A stretch of DNA of 64,000 nt. Origin: Artocarpus heterophyllus (lineage: Eukaryota; Streptophyta; Magnoliopsida; Rosales; Moraceae). The translations under genes and the position numbers were made by a program. Each line of letters begins with the position of its first letter. Positions within the stretch are counted from its first letter, which is position 1. The notes under the pieces were generated by a model. The model was given only the letters and a program-made list of their open reading frames with translations, had not been told where the DNA came from and made no database searches. Positions 48,094-59,224 of this stretch are shown piece after piece. The stretch covers positions 13,198,218 through 13,262,217 of the forward strand of contig CM046327.1 of assembly GCA_025403435.1 (NCBI GenBank). Direction: 5' to 3'.

Positions 48094-50323
48094 ATGGTGA
48101 CTGGTTGGAGGAGGGCCTTTTGCACTTCCATTCCCAAAGACAAACAGCCAAAAATCTCAACACAACAACAACAACAACATTACGACGACAAAACCACCAA
48201 TAATAGAAGCCCCAAAATCAGCTCAAAATTTGGCTTCTTCTCAAACCCATCAACCCCACGTTTACCGACTCAGCCTTTGTCCAGTCCCAGCCTCCGTTGG
48301 CGTACAACCACCACCACAACAACACCAACTTCCTCAGTTCCCAGCAGCCCAAAATCGTTCCAATGCAAAGTCTCTTCAAACCCCAAAAAGAACAACAACA
48401 ATAGCCCCAGATTAATCCACCTCTCCAATCCTTCATCTCCCAAATCCTCCTCAAGCTTCTCCCTTCTCAAATCCACCTTACGTCTCTCCAAAGTAAGCAC
48501 ATATATTTTTCTAATCAATTTTGCACGGTGAAGATTATCAATGACGTCTTTTTTTTTTTTTTTTTTTTTTTCTGCGTGTGTTACAGACTAGGTGTGGAAT
48601 CTGCTTGCAGAGCGTGAAAGCTGGGCAAGGAACGGCCATTTTCACGGCTGAATGTTTGCATTCGTTTCACTTCCCTTGCATTTCAGCTCATGTCAAGAAG
48701 AATCAAATCCTTGTTTGTCCAGTTTGCAGCACCGAATGGAAAGAACTCCCTCTCTTGTCGATCCATCCTAGCCAGACCACCGCGCAAACCGGAGCTTCCA
48801 AGCTCAAAGACGTCAAGACTAACAAATGTTTGAGAGTTTATGACGACGACGAGCCATTGATGTCTCCCACCTCCGGCGCGCGATTCAATCCGATACCTGA
48901 AACTGACGAGGATGAAGTAGGAGATGATGAAAACGGCGCCGAGTTCAAAGGCTTCTTCGTTAATGCGCCGAGTGCTCCTCGATTGATTGACGATGGAAGT
49001 GGGGGAAGTGTGAAGAACGTTGAGGTGAGGCTGCTTCCGGAGGCGGCAATTGTGGCGGTAGGCCGGAGCTACGAGGCCTACGCTGTGGTCTTGAAAGTCA
49101 AGGCTCCGGCCATAGCCGGAACGACGTCGCGGCTGCCGAGTCCTGCGCGCCGCGCTCCGGTCGATCTGGTTACGGTCGTGGATGTTGGCGCGACCATGAG
49201 CGGGGCGAAGATACAAATGCTGAAGCGCGCGATGAGGCTGGTGATCTCCTCGCTCGGCTCGTCTGACCGTTTGTCGATCGTTGCCTTCTCCTCCGCCTCC
49301 AAGAGGCTGTTGCCACTCCGGAGGATGACGTCCGCGGGGAAGCGATCATCGCGGCGGATCGTCGACGCGCTCTGCCCCGTCGCCGGCCATGGAATGTTCG
49401 TCGGCGATGCGATCAAGAAAGCCGCGAAGGTTCTGGAAGATCGCCGCGAGAAGAACCCTGTCGCCACCATAATCCTCCTCTCAGAGTCCTCCGCCGCCAA
49501 TCAGAAGCGCTCCTTCTCCCCGAGCGTGTCGTTGACGCGCTCCTCTAACCAAGACATTCCCGTCCACACTGTGGCCATCGGCGAGCCTTCGTCGGACGAC
49601 GCTCTCGCCAAGTGCGTCGGCAGCCTGCTGAGCGTAGTGGTTCAAGATCTCCGTCTCGAGCTAGGTTTCGCCTCCGGTTCGTCTTCGGCGAAAATCGCTG
49701 CCGCGTACTCTCTGACGAACCGTCCGGTGGCGTTGGGGTACGGTTCGGTCCGGTTGGGCAATCTCTACGTGGAGGAGGAGAGACAATTGTTGTTGGAGAT
49801 AAAAGTCCCTTCGTCTTCCATTGGGTCTCACCACGTACTATCCGTACGATCATCATATCGAGACCCGTCGTCCATGGAGCTCGTCTACTCCAGAGAGCAA
49901 GCACTCCTCGTTCCCCGCCCCCAGGCCGTCCGATCGTCCTTGCCAAGCATCGAACTGCTCAGGAACCTCCACGTCGCAACCCGAGCGGTTGCCGAGTCTC
50001 GCCAGCTCGCCGAGAACGGCGACTTCTCCGCAGCTCATCACATGCTCTCGTCAGCTCGTGCTTTGCTCCTGCAATCCAGCTCGGCTTCGGCCGACGAGTT
50101 CTTGCGCGGCTTGGAAGCCGAGATCTCTGAGCTGAATCGGCTTAGGCATCATCAGCTGCAGAGCCAAAGGCAGAGGACAACCAATCGGATGGACGAGAAG
50201 CTCGAGCCGCTCACGCCGACTTCGGCTTGGCGAGCCGCTGAGAGATTGGCTAAAGTGGCTATCATGAGGAAGTCGATGAACAGAGTTAGCGACTTGCACG
50301 GCTTTGAGAACGCCAGATTTTAG
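48094..50323 (+). CDS. RING plus vWA E3 ubiquitin ligase, WAV3/EDA40 family (2 exons, 711 aa)
   Basis: Predicted E3 ligase of the WAVY GROWTH 3 family, whose members act in root gravitropism and auxin-related growth (WAV3) or in embryo-sac development (EDA40). Exons 48094-48492 and 48587-50323 are joined in phase 0 across a 94-bp GT-AG intron that contains a 22-base T run. The Ser/Pro/Thr-rich N-terminus has a Gln run. A RING-H2 follows at once: Cys136, 139, 156, His158, 161, Cys164, 177, 180. Acidic linker EDEVGDDENG. vWA domain from about 324 to 470 (PVDLVTVVDVGATMSG, then LKRAMRLVISSLGSSDRLSI). The MIDAS-type DxSxS reads DVGAT here, so metal binding may be lost. The conserved C-terminal helical region has AHHMLSSARALLLQ and ends with GFENARF. 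Exon 2 is clearly GC-richer than its surroundings. Resemblance is greatest to EDA40-type members, but orthology is unproven. Confidence 0.9.
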
Positions 50324-50423
50324 ATTTTATTTTTATTATTTTTAATTTTCTTCAAATGTTTTGTAACGCTCCAAAAAAAAAAAAAAAAAGGAAAAGAACG
50401 AATATATTTGAATATAATGAAGA

Positions 50424-50429
50424 AATAAA
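50424..50429 (+). terminator. Likely polyadenylation signal of the E3 ligase gene
   Basis: AATAAA about 100 bases after the stop codon at 50321-50323, in an AT-rich 3' region. Confidence 0.45.
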
Positions 50430-51791
50430 TTAAATTAAATTTCAAAAGAGAAAAACAATGATTGGAGTAAGAGTTGGCGGGCCCAGGCCCATAATAGCGA
50501 CAATCGATACCCGACGTCTTGGGTCTTTTCTGCAGTGGAAAGGAACGGATAGGGAGAGTAGAAGTGGTGGGGTTATATAAATATGAACTGATTGAGCATC
50601 TGTCTGGCTCTCATTTTGATTTGTCTCCATGCCCAATTTCTAATTTTCTTTTCTTTTCTTTTCCCAAGAACCAAACAAATTTGTATTGCATATCTTTATA
50701 GATGGGGAATGAAAACATAGGGAGAAAAGGGAAAGAGCCTAAAGGTTGAAAAAAAAAAAAATACAGAATTATCTGTTTTGTTTTGTTATGGGGAATTTGG
50801 TTGCAAAGGAGAAGATGAGTGTGGACAACTTTTGGACGTTTGTATGAGCTGTTAATTTGCAGGGTTGGTATGGAGACAAAGTGATGTTTTTGATTGTAAT
50901 AGAGGCGCAGAATAGTGCCAAATTCATATTTAAAAAATATCTCACTTTGTTCTTTGCGCAGTTTTGAAGATTTATTGATTTGAGCGATTAGTCCAAATCA
51001 GAGTCAGTTCAGGCTTGAAAAGTATAAATTAATCTTGTTCTTATGCTAAGTTAATACCATGATTGGATTCCCATGCGCATATATACAAAGGGCATTTCAT
51101 ATTGAAATTGGCGTATTTTGTATTCATATGATGTATAAAGATTATAATCATATAATTATTGTTATTATTTTAGCTCTTTTGTGCGTTTTCATGTGTCGGG
51201 CACTTGTGAGATTTTTACCATTGTCGGTAACAAAACATGAAGCTCAAAAAGAATTGAATAAATGGCCAAGCAATTATGTGCTTGTGTGTGTGAAAGAGAT
51301 GCATCCCACATTTTCACTTGTGTTATAATTCTACCAGATAAGATTGATTTTCTATTCATGGGTTTCTCACAACTGTCATTATGAAAACGGAGGGGTGATA
51401 ATTGCATCAAAGAAAAGAGGATGATGCATGAACATTTGATTTTATAGAATATAAGAAAGATCTATTCTTTTTTTTGCTTTTGCTCATGGTGTTTTCTTTT
51501 GTTGGGAAGGGCATGCCTTTGCCATGTTTGTTTTATAGCAGAAAAAAAGCATAGGTGTTCAAGCAATTAAAAAATAAAAAATAAAAAGAGAGGTAGAGAA
51601 AGAAAACATCCCATATATCTATCCATTAGTTAGGATGCCATACTTTATTCTTATTTGATCAACACTACAATGACCTCCAACTTGTCAACAACTCAATGTC
51701 ACATCTTTAAGTTCTTGAATTGATGTGCAGTTCTTCCTGTCCCCAATTTAATCATTCAAAGCTCTATTTTTTTTTTGCCCCTTCTTGGTTT
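50430..51791. other. Intergenic, nothing recognisable
   Basis: No gene or repeat boundary was identified. Short frames lack domain signatures. Confidence 0.45.
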
Positions 51792-51799
51792 GTCTAAAC

Positions 51800-52748
51800 T
51801 AAGGGTGTTTTTCGGTTCGGTTATAGTCGTTTTAGTCAGTTCGGTAACCGAACCGCAACTGTCGGTTTTTAGAATTGAAAAACCGAAACCGCACCGCATA
51901 CCAAGAGTATTCGGTCGGTTAACCGACCGTTTATGGTCAGTTTTCATTTGTCGGTTTGGTTCGGTTTGATTTTCAGCAAATGGTAATGTAATGGTATACA
52001 AGAAGTGTACTATCAGTTTATCATATTTTATTTTTTTTTTTGTTAAAGAATTGCTAAAATAGTACAACGTATTGTGTATTGTTTAGGTTTTTTTTGAAAT
52101 GGTACTAAAAAAATACTATAATGATGATTGACATTTACAATTTGTCATAGCACTTATGTTGAAATCATTAAAAATCTTTGAGAATGATATATATATTATA
52201 TTTATTTGAGTTTTTTAAATTGTTTTCAATTTTCAAAAAAAAATTGCTACAAATCTCATCATATTTATATTTATTTTTTTGTCCAGTAGTGTATTTTTTT
52301 TTAAAAAAAAAATAGGTGCAATAGTTTCCAAATTAAAATGATCAATCTTCAGGGGAAAAAAAATTCCTTATATAAGACCACAATCCAACCATTAGCATTC
52401 AGCGCTATTCTTCTATCGCATCCAAATCCCTTTCAACCTCCAGAAACGACTGTCAACGAGAAAAGAGGGAGAGAGAGAGAAAAGCAACTCCAAAAACAAT
52501 TTGAAATTTTTTCCCTCTAGGGAAAAAAAAAAAAGGTTTGAGTTTTATGTTGCATTAACCACTCAAATGGCGATTGACATGGTCGGTTTCCATTTGTCGG
52601 TTCGGTTTTTAACCGAGCCGAAATATTCAAACCGAAACTGAACCATCCACCACTGGACGGTTCGGTTTTCACGAAACTGATTTTTTCGGTCTTTTGTCAG
52701 GCGGTTTTTTGAGTGGTTTCGGTTTTTCGGTTTTTTTGTACAGTCCTA
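51800..52748. mobile_element. Non-autonomous hAT element (949 bp) with 8-bp target duplication
   Basis: GTCTAAAC flanks the element on both sides (51792-51799 and 52749-52756). Ends are TAAGGGTGT and, reversed, TAGGACTGT, a short TIR of hAT type. Sub-terminal regions carry many 'cggttcggtt' and 'aaccgaaac' words in both orientations, as expected for transposase-binding repeats. No transposase ORF; the middle is unrelated AT-rich sequence. Confidence 0.8.
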
Positions 52749-55206
52749 GTCTAAACAATAATGCTTTATGTACTTAAAACCCCAACCTTTTCTATTTTGC
52801 CCCTTTTTTTTTTTTAAATTTACAACCATAAAAAGATTTTTTAATTAGCCCCCTTCACTAGTATCTTGAACTAGAGAGACTGAATCCTTAAGTTCAACAT
52901 TCATAATTTTGACATGCCTGCATTACTACTCAAAGTGAAACACAAAATGTTTTCTTTATCTTTTTTTTGGTGTTTCCAAAAAATAATAATAATAACCACA
53001 TGGTTAGAGGTGTGGACCACTTGGTTTCTTTCATGTGCCCATGAGAGTTCTCTTTTTCCTGTTATATCTTTAAGCTAGCAGACTTTAGATAGACGTTTGT
53101 AAAGGATAAGGAAAACAAAAGTTCTGAAGGCCTTTTCAAGCCTAAATCTGTGTGGGAAAAAAAAAAGGGATAAAAGGGGTTGTGACATTAACTTGAGCTT
53201 GAAAAAGGTTTTGGCTGTAACTCTTCTTCCATGGTAGTTTCTGATCAGGAGCTGTTTAGTACCCTTTTGGGACTACTGCTTATTGCTTAAATTGCGCACA
53301 CTTTTAAAGGCCCTTTTGTTGCTTCTTATGAGTGCTTTGCCTTTTTTATTGCTACTTTTCCAATGTGCTTCTTTTAAGAAGAATCATGCAATTTGTTCTT
53401 ACATTATTCAATTTTTGTATTGCAATAATAAAGTGCTCAACCTTCCCTTCTAAATCTAATATAATCTAGGGATGGATAATAATACTTAACCAACAGGTTA
53501 TGATTATATACATCTGTTGGGGGTAGCCAAGTTCCCTTAGTGTGTGACATTGTTTAGAGATCCTATAGGCAATCAGTGACCACTGCCTAAGGCCTACTAA
53601 ATGGGTAAACAAGGCATTATTTTAGGTAAAGATTTTGGAGAGAGTTTGGTCATAAAAGTGTAATCTTATATGTGTTTGATAACACAGTTAAAACTAAAAG
53701 TTAGAACGAATTTACTGTAGCATGTGAGAGCTTTACACTATAGTATACTTTTACTTTACACTATAGCATGTGAGAGTTTTACACTATAACAATTGAAAGT
53801 ATATAGTTAGAATAAAGTTACCAAATAAAGCCTAAAATTATGTCCTATAATATTCAGGACATGACACAGAATTGTAAATTATAAGTTGTCAAGGAAAAAA
53901 ATGTTTGTATGTATCCGTTATAATCAAGAAAGTTGTTCTCTTTTTTTTTTTTTTGGGTTATAAATAATATAATTATTTTCTCAAGTTTAAATGAAAGCGG
54001 TGGTCTTTTTTAGCAAACTACCCTCATGAAGGACAAAGGATGACAACACGATTAAGCAACCTAGCCAAGCTTGTATGGGGGTTTGGGTTTTGGTCTTTCT
54101 CTCTACTCAAAATGGCAGAGAGAAGACATTAAAATCCACCAGCACTCAGACTTCAAGCGGTCCATATATGGGAGGGTATCTAGAAAATTGGGCTTTATCA
54201 TCCATGTCAACGATTTCAAGAGCTGGATCGATTTGCGTTTAAATAAAAAAAACAAAAAAATCTAGTTGTAGCCACATGCTTTACACATGTGGGATTTATA
54301 AAAGAATTCAGTAATTTATCAATTTGCTATCCAAATTAGAGTATTCAATCTTTCTATTTGTTCATCAATAAAGTTCTTATCATTTTCCTTCTCTTTGTTC
54401 TGACCAAGCCATATTGTTTAAACTACAAATTTGTGACCTATTTTCTTGTTCATTGCAATCTATGTTTTTTAGTTGTTTTAAGTTTCCAGGTTGCTCTAAA
54501 CAAATCCAAATTTTTTTGTAGAAAAATAACATGATTCAAATTGAGATTTTCCCAAAAATGAAGAGGAAACTTGAAACACTTAAATGAGTGTGTGTTGTGC
54601 TTTGCATACATATAAAAAAGAAAAGAAAAATATGACCTACCGAGTTGTTAACCTCTATGAGAGGTGAAAAGGAAGCAGAGAAGTGACCCAAAAAAAAAGG
54701 AAAAAAAAAAAAAGAAAAGAGAAAGGATGAGAGATGAAGAGTTCGAGTCCCACTTAAAGAGTAGAGTATGATTTATTTTATCAGTTTGTCAATCTAATTC
54801 AATAGAATAGAAAGTCTTGTGATTTTTTAATATTTGAGGAATTTAAATTTCAACACAAGGACGCAAAGCTGAACGACTGATAATACCATTAGAGCAATCA
54901 GTGATTGTTGTGCTATGAAAAGTCATGAATGATGGGTTTGTATTGATTTCAATTTTGTTTCCTTGTATATTGATGACGAATTTAGAAATTTATTTCCATT
55001 TACTTAAGATACACACTTATGTACTATTACAATAAAAATAAAAACTCTACTATTGTCTACTAACATGATTTTGTTTAATAGTTTTGTACTATCGGTTTAG
55101 AATACCAGTTCAACTTGAAAACACTATAGCAATTTAAATTTTATAGGAGAAAATATTATAATAAAATCAATTTGAACCGAATATTTTTTGGTCTGAAGTG
55201 ATAAAC
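52749..55206. other. Intergenic with one MITE-family copy
   Basis: About 53662-53840 has 'gtgtttgataacacagtt', two 'tagcatgtgagag' modules and 'agttaccaaataaa', a diverged copy of the dispersed family. No gene seen. Confidence 0.45.
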
Positions 55207-57067
55207 TGTGACGCCCCGAGGTAGGGGTCAGGGAGTTTTAGATGAATAAAGAAAAGAGTATAAATATACGTGAAAAATAAATAAATATCATCAAAATAAA
55301 TAATAACATCGTCGGTCACCGTCACGTGAATGCCACGAAGGTGGGGCCGAGATCCTATTCTTATTTGCTATCACGTGGATACTTACCACGAAGGTGAGTA
55401 GATAAATAAATAAATCATAATATCAATAATACAAAATCATTGAAATTCATCACAAATCGTCTCTAAGATAAATTAAAATATACTATCAACAGAGGCGAAA
55501 ATGACATCAACACTAGGACAAGTCGTACAGTACACGCATTATACCACAGTTTTAAAGAGAATACCATTTCAATCCAAAGAGCCAGGTTCCGATCCTAGGC
55601 CCATCCTTACTCCTCAACCTAGAAGTGGGATTTTAAAAAAAACAGGAAAACGTGAGCGGAATGCTCTGTAGGATAATTAGTTAAAAACAAGTTATTTAAA
55701 AATAACATTTATAGATAAAATATCATTAATAACCTAATCTCAAGATCTTAATAAAAATCAATTAGTACTTACTTGAATAAAACTTGACAAACATCACCGT
55801 ACGGGTTTTTGGAAATCTGAAAGGAATATCGAAATTCAATTCTTCAAAATCATTCTTAAAGGAAACATTTAAGAAATAAACTTTGGCCAAATAATTTAAA
55901 AGGGGCTACCAAAGAAAGGGATAGTAATATCATACCTCATTAAAATCCAATAACGTAAGCTCCAAATAAAATCCAATGTACGCTCCACATACGTTCAAAA
56001 CCTTAAAAACTGAATTTAAGATCAGAAATCATATTTAACAAATATCATTATGTTAATTTAATTATCAGTGTGCCTTTAACTCAAAATAATCATAACCCAA
56101 AAATCATAATCCTTTTTGTAACATTTCAGAATCATCAAACATTGAAAATAGTAGTAAAAACACAATTTTTTCAAGTCCACAGTCGGCCTGTCGAACACCC
56201 TGAACCGGCCTGCCGAACTTTTCCCAGGTTCGGCCTGCCAACCAGATGAATCCAGCCTGCCGAACCTTAGAATCCAGCCTGCCGAACTGGAAAAATCTAG
56301 GACCCAAGGCTTTGAGTCTCGACTCCCCCAAGCTCAAAATTCAAATTTAAAACCTGTTTTTCAATTCCTAGATCATGAAAATCGTATATAAAGCATAGAA
56401 AACCATAATAGAACACATTTAAAGCATTTTCCCCAAATTTAAACTCAATTTCACCTTTGATTTGAAAATCAAAGAAAAATACAAAAACTTGATTAATTCA
56501 GTTTTTATTCAAATAAAGCTTAGATTCATTGTAAAACATGTCCTATAAGCTTAGATTGAACATTATCTAAGCTCATCAAAGCTCGAATTGCAAAACACAA
56601 AGAAAATTGAAAAATTGAAAAAGTTTTAAAATTTTGAAAACTAACCTTGATTCAATCCTTGAATTGTGTTTGTGGTTGCTTAATCATGTTTCCAAGCCTC
56701 CAATATGCTAAACTAAAGCTTGGGCTCGATTTTGAAACCAAAATTTTTTAGAGAATGAGAGAAAGAAAGAGACGGTGAGAGGGAAAGAGAGAGGCGAGTG
56801 AAAGTGAAAGAGAGCAACTGTGAGAAATGGGAAGGGAAAGGAAAAAGAAAAAGGAAATTTAAAGGCCCAATGGTATTTTCGTAAATATGAGAAAAATGTA
56901 GGGTAAAATGTCATTTGATATTTTTAACACTAAGATTCAAATTTTTAAATATGACAAATGCAACAAAATCTTTAAATGACTAAAATTAATAACAAAAATT
57001 TACACTGGCACACTTAATAACTAAACTTAACATAACTAACTTTGTTTTGAAATTTAGGGGCGTTACA
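55207..57067 (-). mobile_element. Solo LTR (1,861 bp) of a Ty3/gypsy-type element
   Basis: Plus-strand ends TGTGACGCCCC and GGGGCGTTACA. Flanks TAAAC (55202-55206) and TGAAC (57068-57072) agree at 4 of 5 bases, a probable aged target duplication. Read in reverse, order and motifs parallel the LTR at 59225-61373: GA/CT-rich leader, 'cggcctgccgaac' repeats (about 56180-56290), 'aaacgtgagcg' and 'agtgggattt'. No internal region adjoins it, so the element was lost by LTR-LTR recombination. Confidence 0.75.
56178..56295. repeat. Short 'cggcctgccgaac' repeats inside the solo LTR
   Basis: Five copies of a 13-bp word with variants (cggcctgtcgaac, cggcctgccgaac, cggcctgccaac, cagcctgccgaac twice) spaced about 22 bp apart. 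Related words occur in reverse at about 60105-60235 in the 5' LTR of the gypsy element. Confidence 0.6.
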
Positions 57068-59224
57068 TGAACAAAACATCTAGTTGTAGTCTAAATGCCC
57101 TTTAAACATGTCCCATTTCATGCATTAATCATTCATATCCTAAATACTTAAAAAAAAAGAGAAAAAACTCAAATTTACTGATTTTAATTTGTAAGGAAAA
57201 GTACATATATTGTGATAATTACTTAAAATCGCTTGAAGCATAAAAAATAATAATTTAAAAATATTTACTTTTGTAAGTAATTTTGGCGGCCCAATGCGCA
57301 AGGTTCAAAGTTCAACCAAAGTCCACAAATACAATGCCCGTGTGGAAGTCGAGGCTACATAACATTCGAGACTTGTGAGTTCGTCATACACACGAGATTA
57401 GACTGAAAATACAAAGTCAGCACGACAGAATAACCATATTCAATGAATGCTCTCATTTGAAGTCAAATTAAGAAACCACCATATTTGCAAGGTTCAGAAG
57501 ATCACGTCAATCACGAAGATAAGGAAGAACCCAACTTAAATGGGAAATAGATAATTGCCTCATTTGATTAATTAATTAATGAGAATTAATTGTAAAGGTT
57601 ACAAATAGAGTGCTAAACTCACAAATTTGCCGTAAGTCTCATATTGAGCACATAGCATGTAATTTATCAAAGAACAGAGAAGTATTATCTTCTCCCTGAA
57701 AATAAACGTAGCTCTTCAAAAAGTGAACCACTATAATTCTTTTTAAGTTCCTTATTTTTCTCTAATTATTCTATACACAATTTGAGAGGGTTTAACCATT
57801 GTCATGATTTGTTCTGAAAGTTTAGTTGGCGAATTTCTTATATTTACGATAAAAATCAGTAGTAATATCTTAAATATCATTTTTTCATATTTAATATTTT
57901 TACTCTATTTCTCTTAAAGTTTTGTCTTTTTAATTTAAAGAACAAGTACCCTTTTTCAATTGGCAGACTTGGCCCATGATTTGCTCGCTTGCAGAATCAA
58001 GAATAGCCTTCGCAGGTTAAAAACTAATCAGAAGCTAGTATTTCTCGACGGCTTAAAATTACTTCCCTGCCAAGATCTTCTCGACCTCCTCCTTACCTGT
58101 GTTATATCCCCTCCCATCGAGCAGAGTGTTAGGATTGATGCTTTTATAGCATACTGTAAATTTTATATGGATATTATAAGATTTAAAGCACTACATAAGT
58201 AATAAAATAAATTCCATTCATTTTTCTAAATATATATTTTGATATATATCTGTGCAAATATTATAAAGGTTTCAATACTTATCAAAGTCCATAATCGATG
58301 TATATAAAGTGTTCATAATATAAATGATATAATTATGTATACTTTGTATAAATATAGTTTGCAACCAGTCAATAAAGTTGGACATTTTATTTTGCTTAAG
58401 ATTGTGATACTGTTTTTTTCCAATTTGGTGGAATAATCTTATCCAAATTATAGTAATGTTATGATTATTAGATAAAAACATCGGTATTTTTATAACACAT
58501 TAAACTTAGACCAAGATAGAATTTAATTTTTTGTATAATTCTGTAATAAGAAATTAGAACTCTATCACTATTGATCATTTTTATGGATCATATCTTAATC
58601 ATGATGTAATTAGCGGACTCATATTTATGTATTATGTCTTTTGATTGTCAATGGGTGAGATTTATATAGTCACAACCAAAAACTACGTATATTGAAGACA
58701 TAATTCACTGGCGATCGGTGGTCGGAAAGTATACTATTAACTACAAAAATTCATTTTTACAAAATAAGTAAATATTACACCATAAAAACTAGATTATACA
58801 CATAAAGGGAAAAAAACTTGAACCTGTGTCCACTGGCCAAAATTCGAGTCACAAAATAGCATATACAAATAAAAAATACTACATGAGCAAAAAATATAAA
58901 TACAAAAATAAAGAACATAAAAAAAACTACTCTACTCTTTCTAGCCATCGTAGCTATCGCATGTCCATCAACACCACCCGGTTCAAAATCTTCAGTCTCT
59001 GGTAATCTATGAGGCTTAGTTCATGGTTTGACATAAATCCACGGTGACGACACCTCCTCCGATGAACCAACCGCGCCACCATCGCTTCATGAACCTAAGC
59101 ATTGTTGATCTCCTTCGCACCACCGTCGTTGTAATATGCCATTACCGACCTTTCTAGTTCTGTCATTGATGGCGACCAAGAAAACCTCTGATTTGTCGTT
59201 GAGGAAGAGCTTCTCATGGTATCT
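57068..59224. other. Intergenic; possible LTR fragment at 57.3-57.9 kb
   Basis: About 57285-57880 reads like the R-U5 part of a retrotransposon LTR, but I could not set borders. Sequence 57.9-58.9 kb is AT-rich without a gene. Confidence 0.3.
58950..59217 (-). pseudogene. GC-richer coding-like fragment, unknown
   Basis: From an ATG at 59217 on the minus strand, about 39 open codons (Ser/Thr-rich start, ELERSVMAYYNDGG) lead to a TAG, after which the frame continues with EAMVARLVHRRR-like text. Composition differs from the flanks. The Ty3/gypsy insertion at 59225 lies immediately upstream. Family not recognised; possibly a gene fragment truncated by that insertion. Confidence 0.25.

Noticed and set aside
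48578..50323. Single-exon reading of the E3 ligase
   Set aside because: The frame can be opened upstream only from a non-ATG codon within the intron. A clean GT-AG intron joins exon 1 in phase, and the RING starts right after the junction.
57960..58202. 80-codon plus-strand frame beginning near 57960
   Set aside because: Non-ATG start, no recognisable domain, and no supporting splice context.
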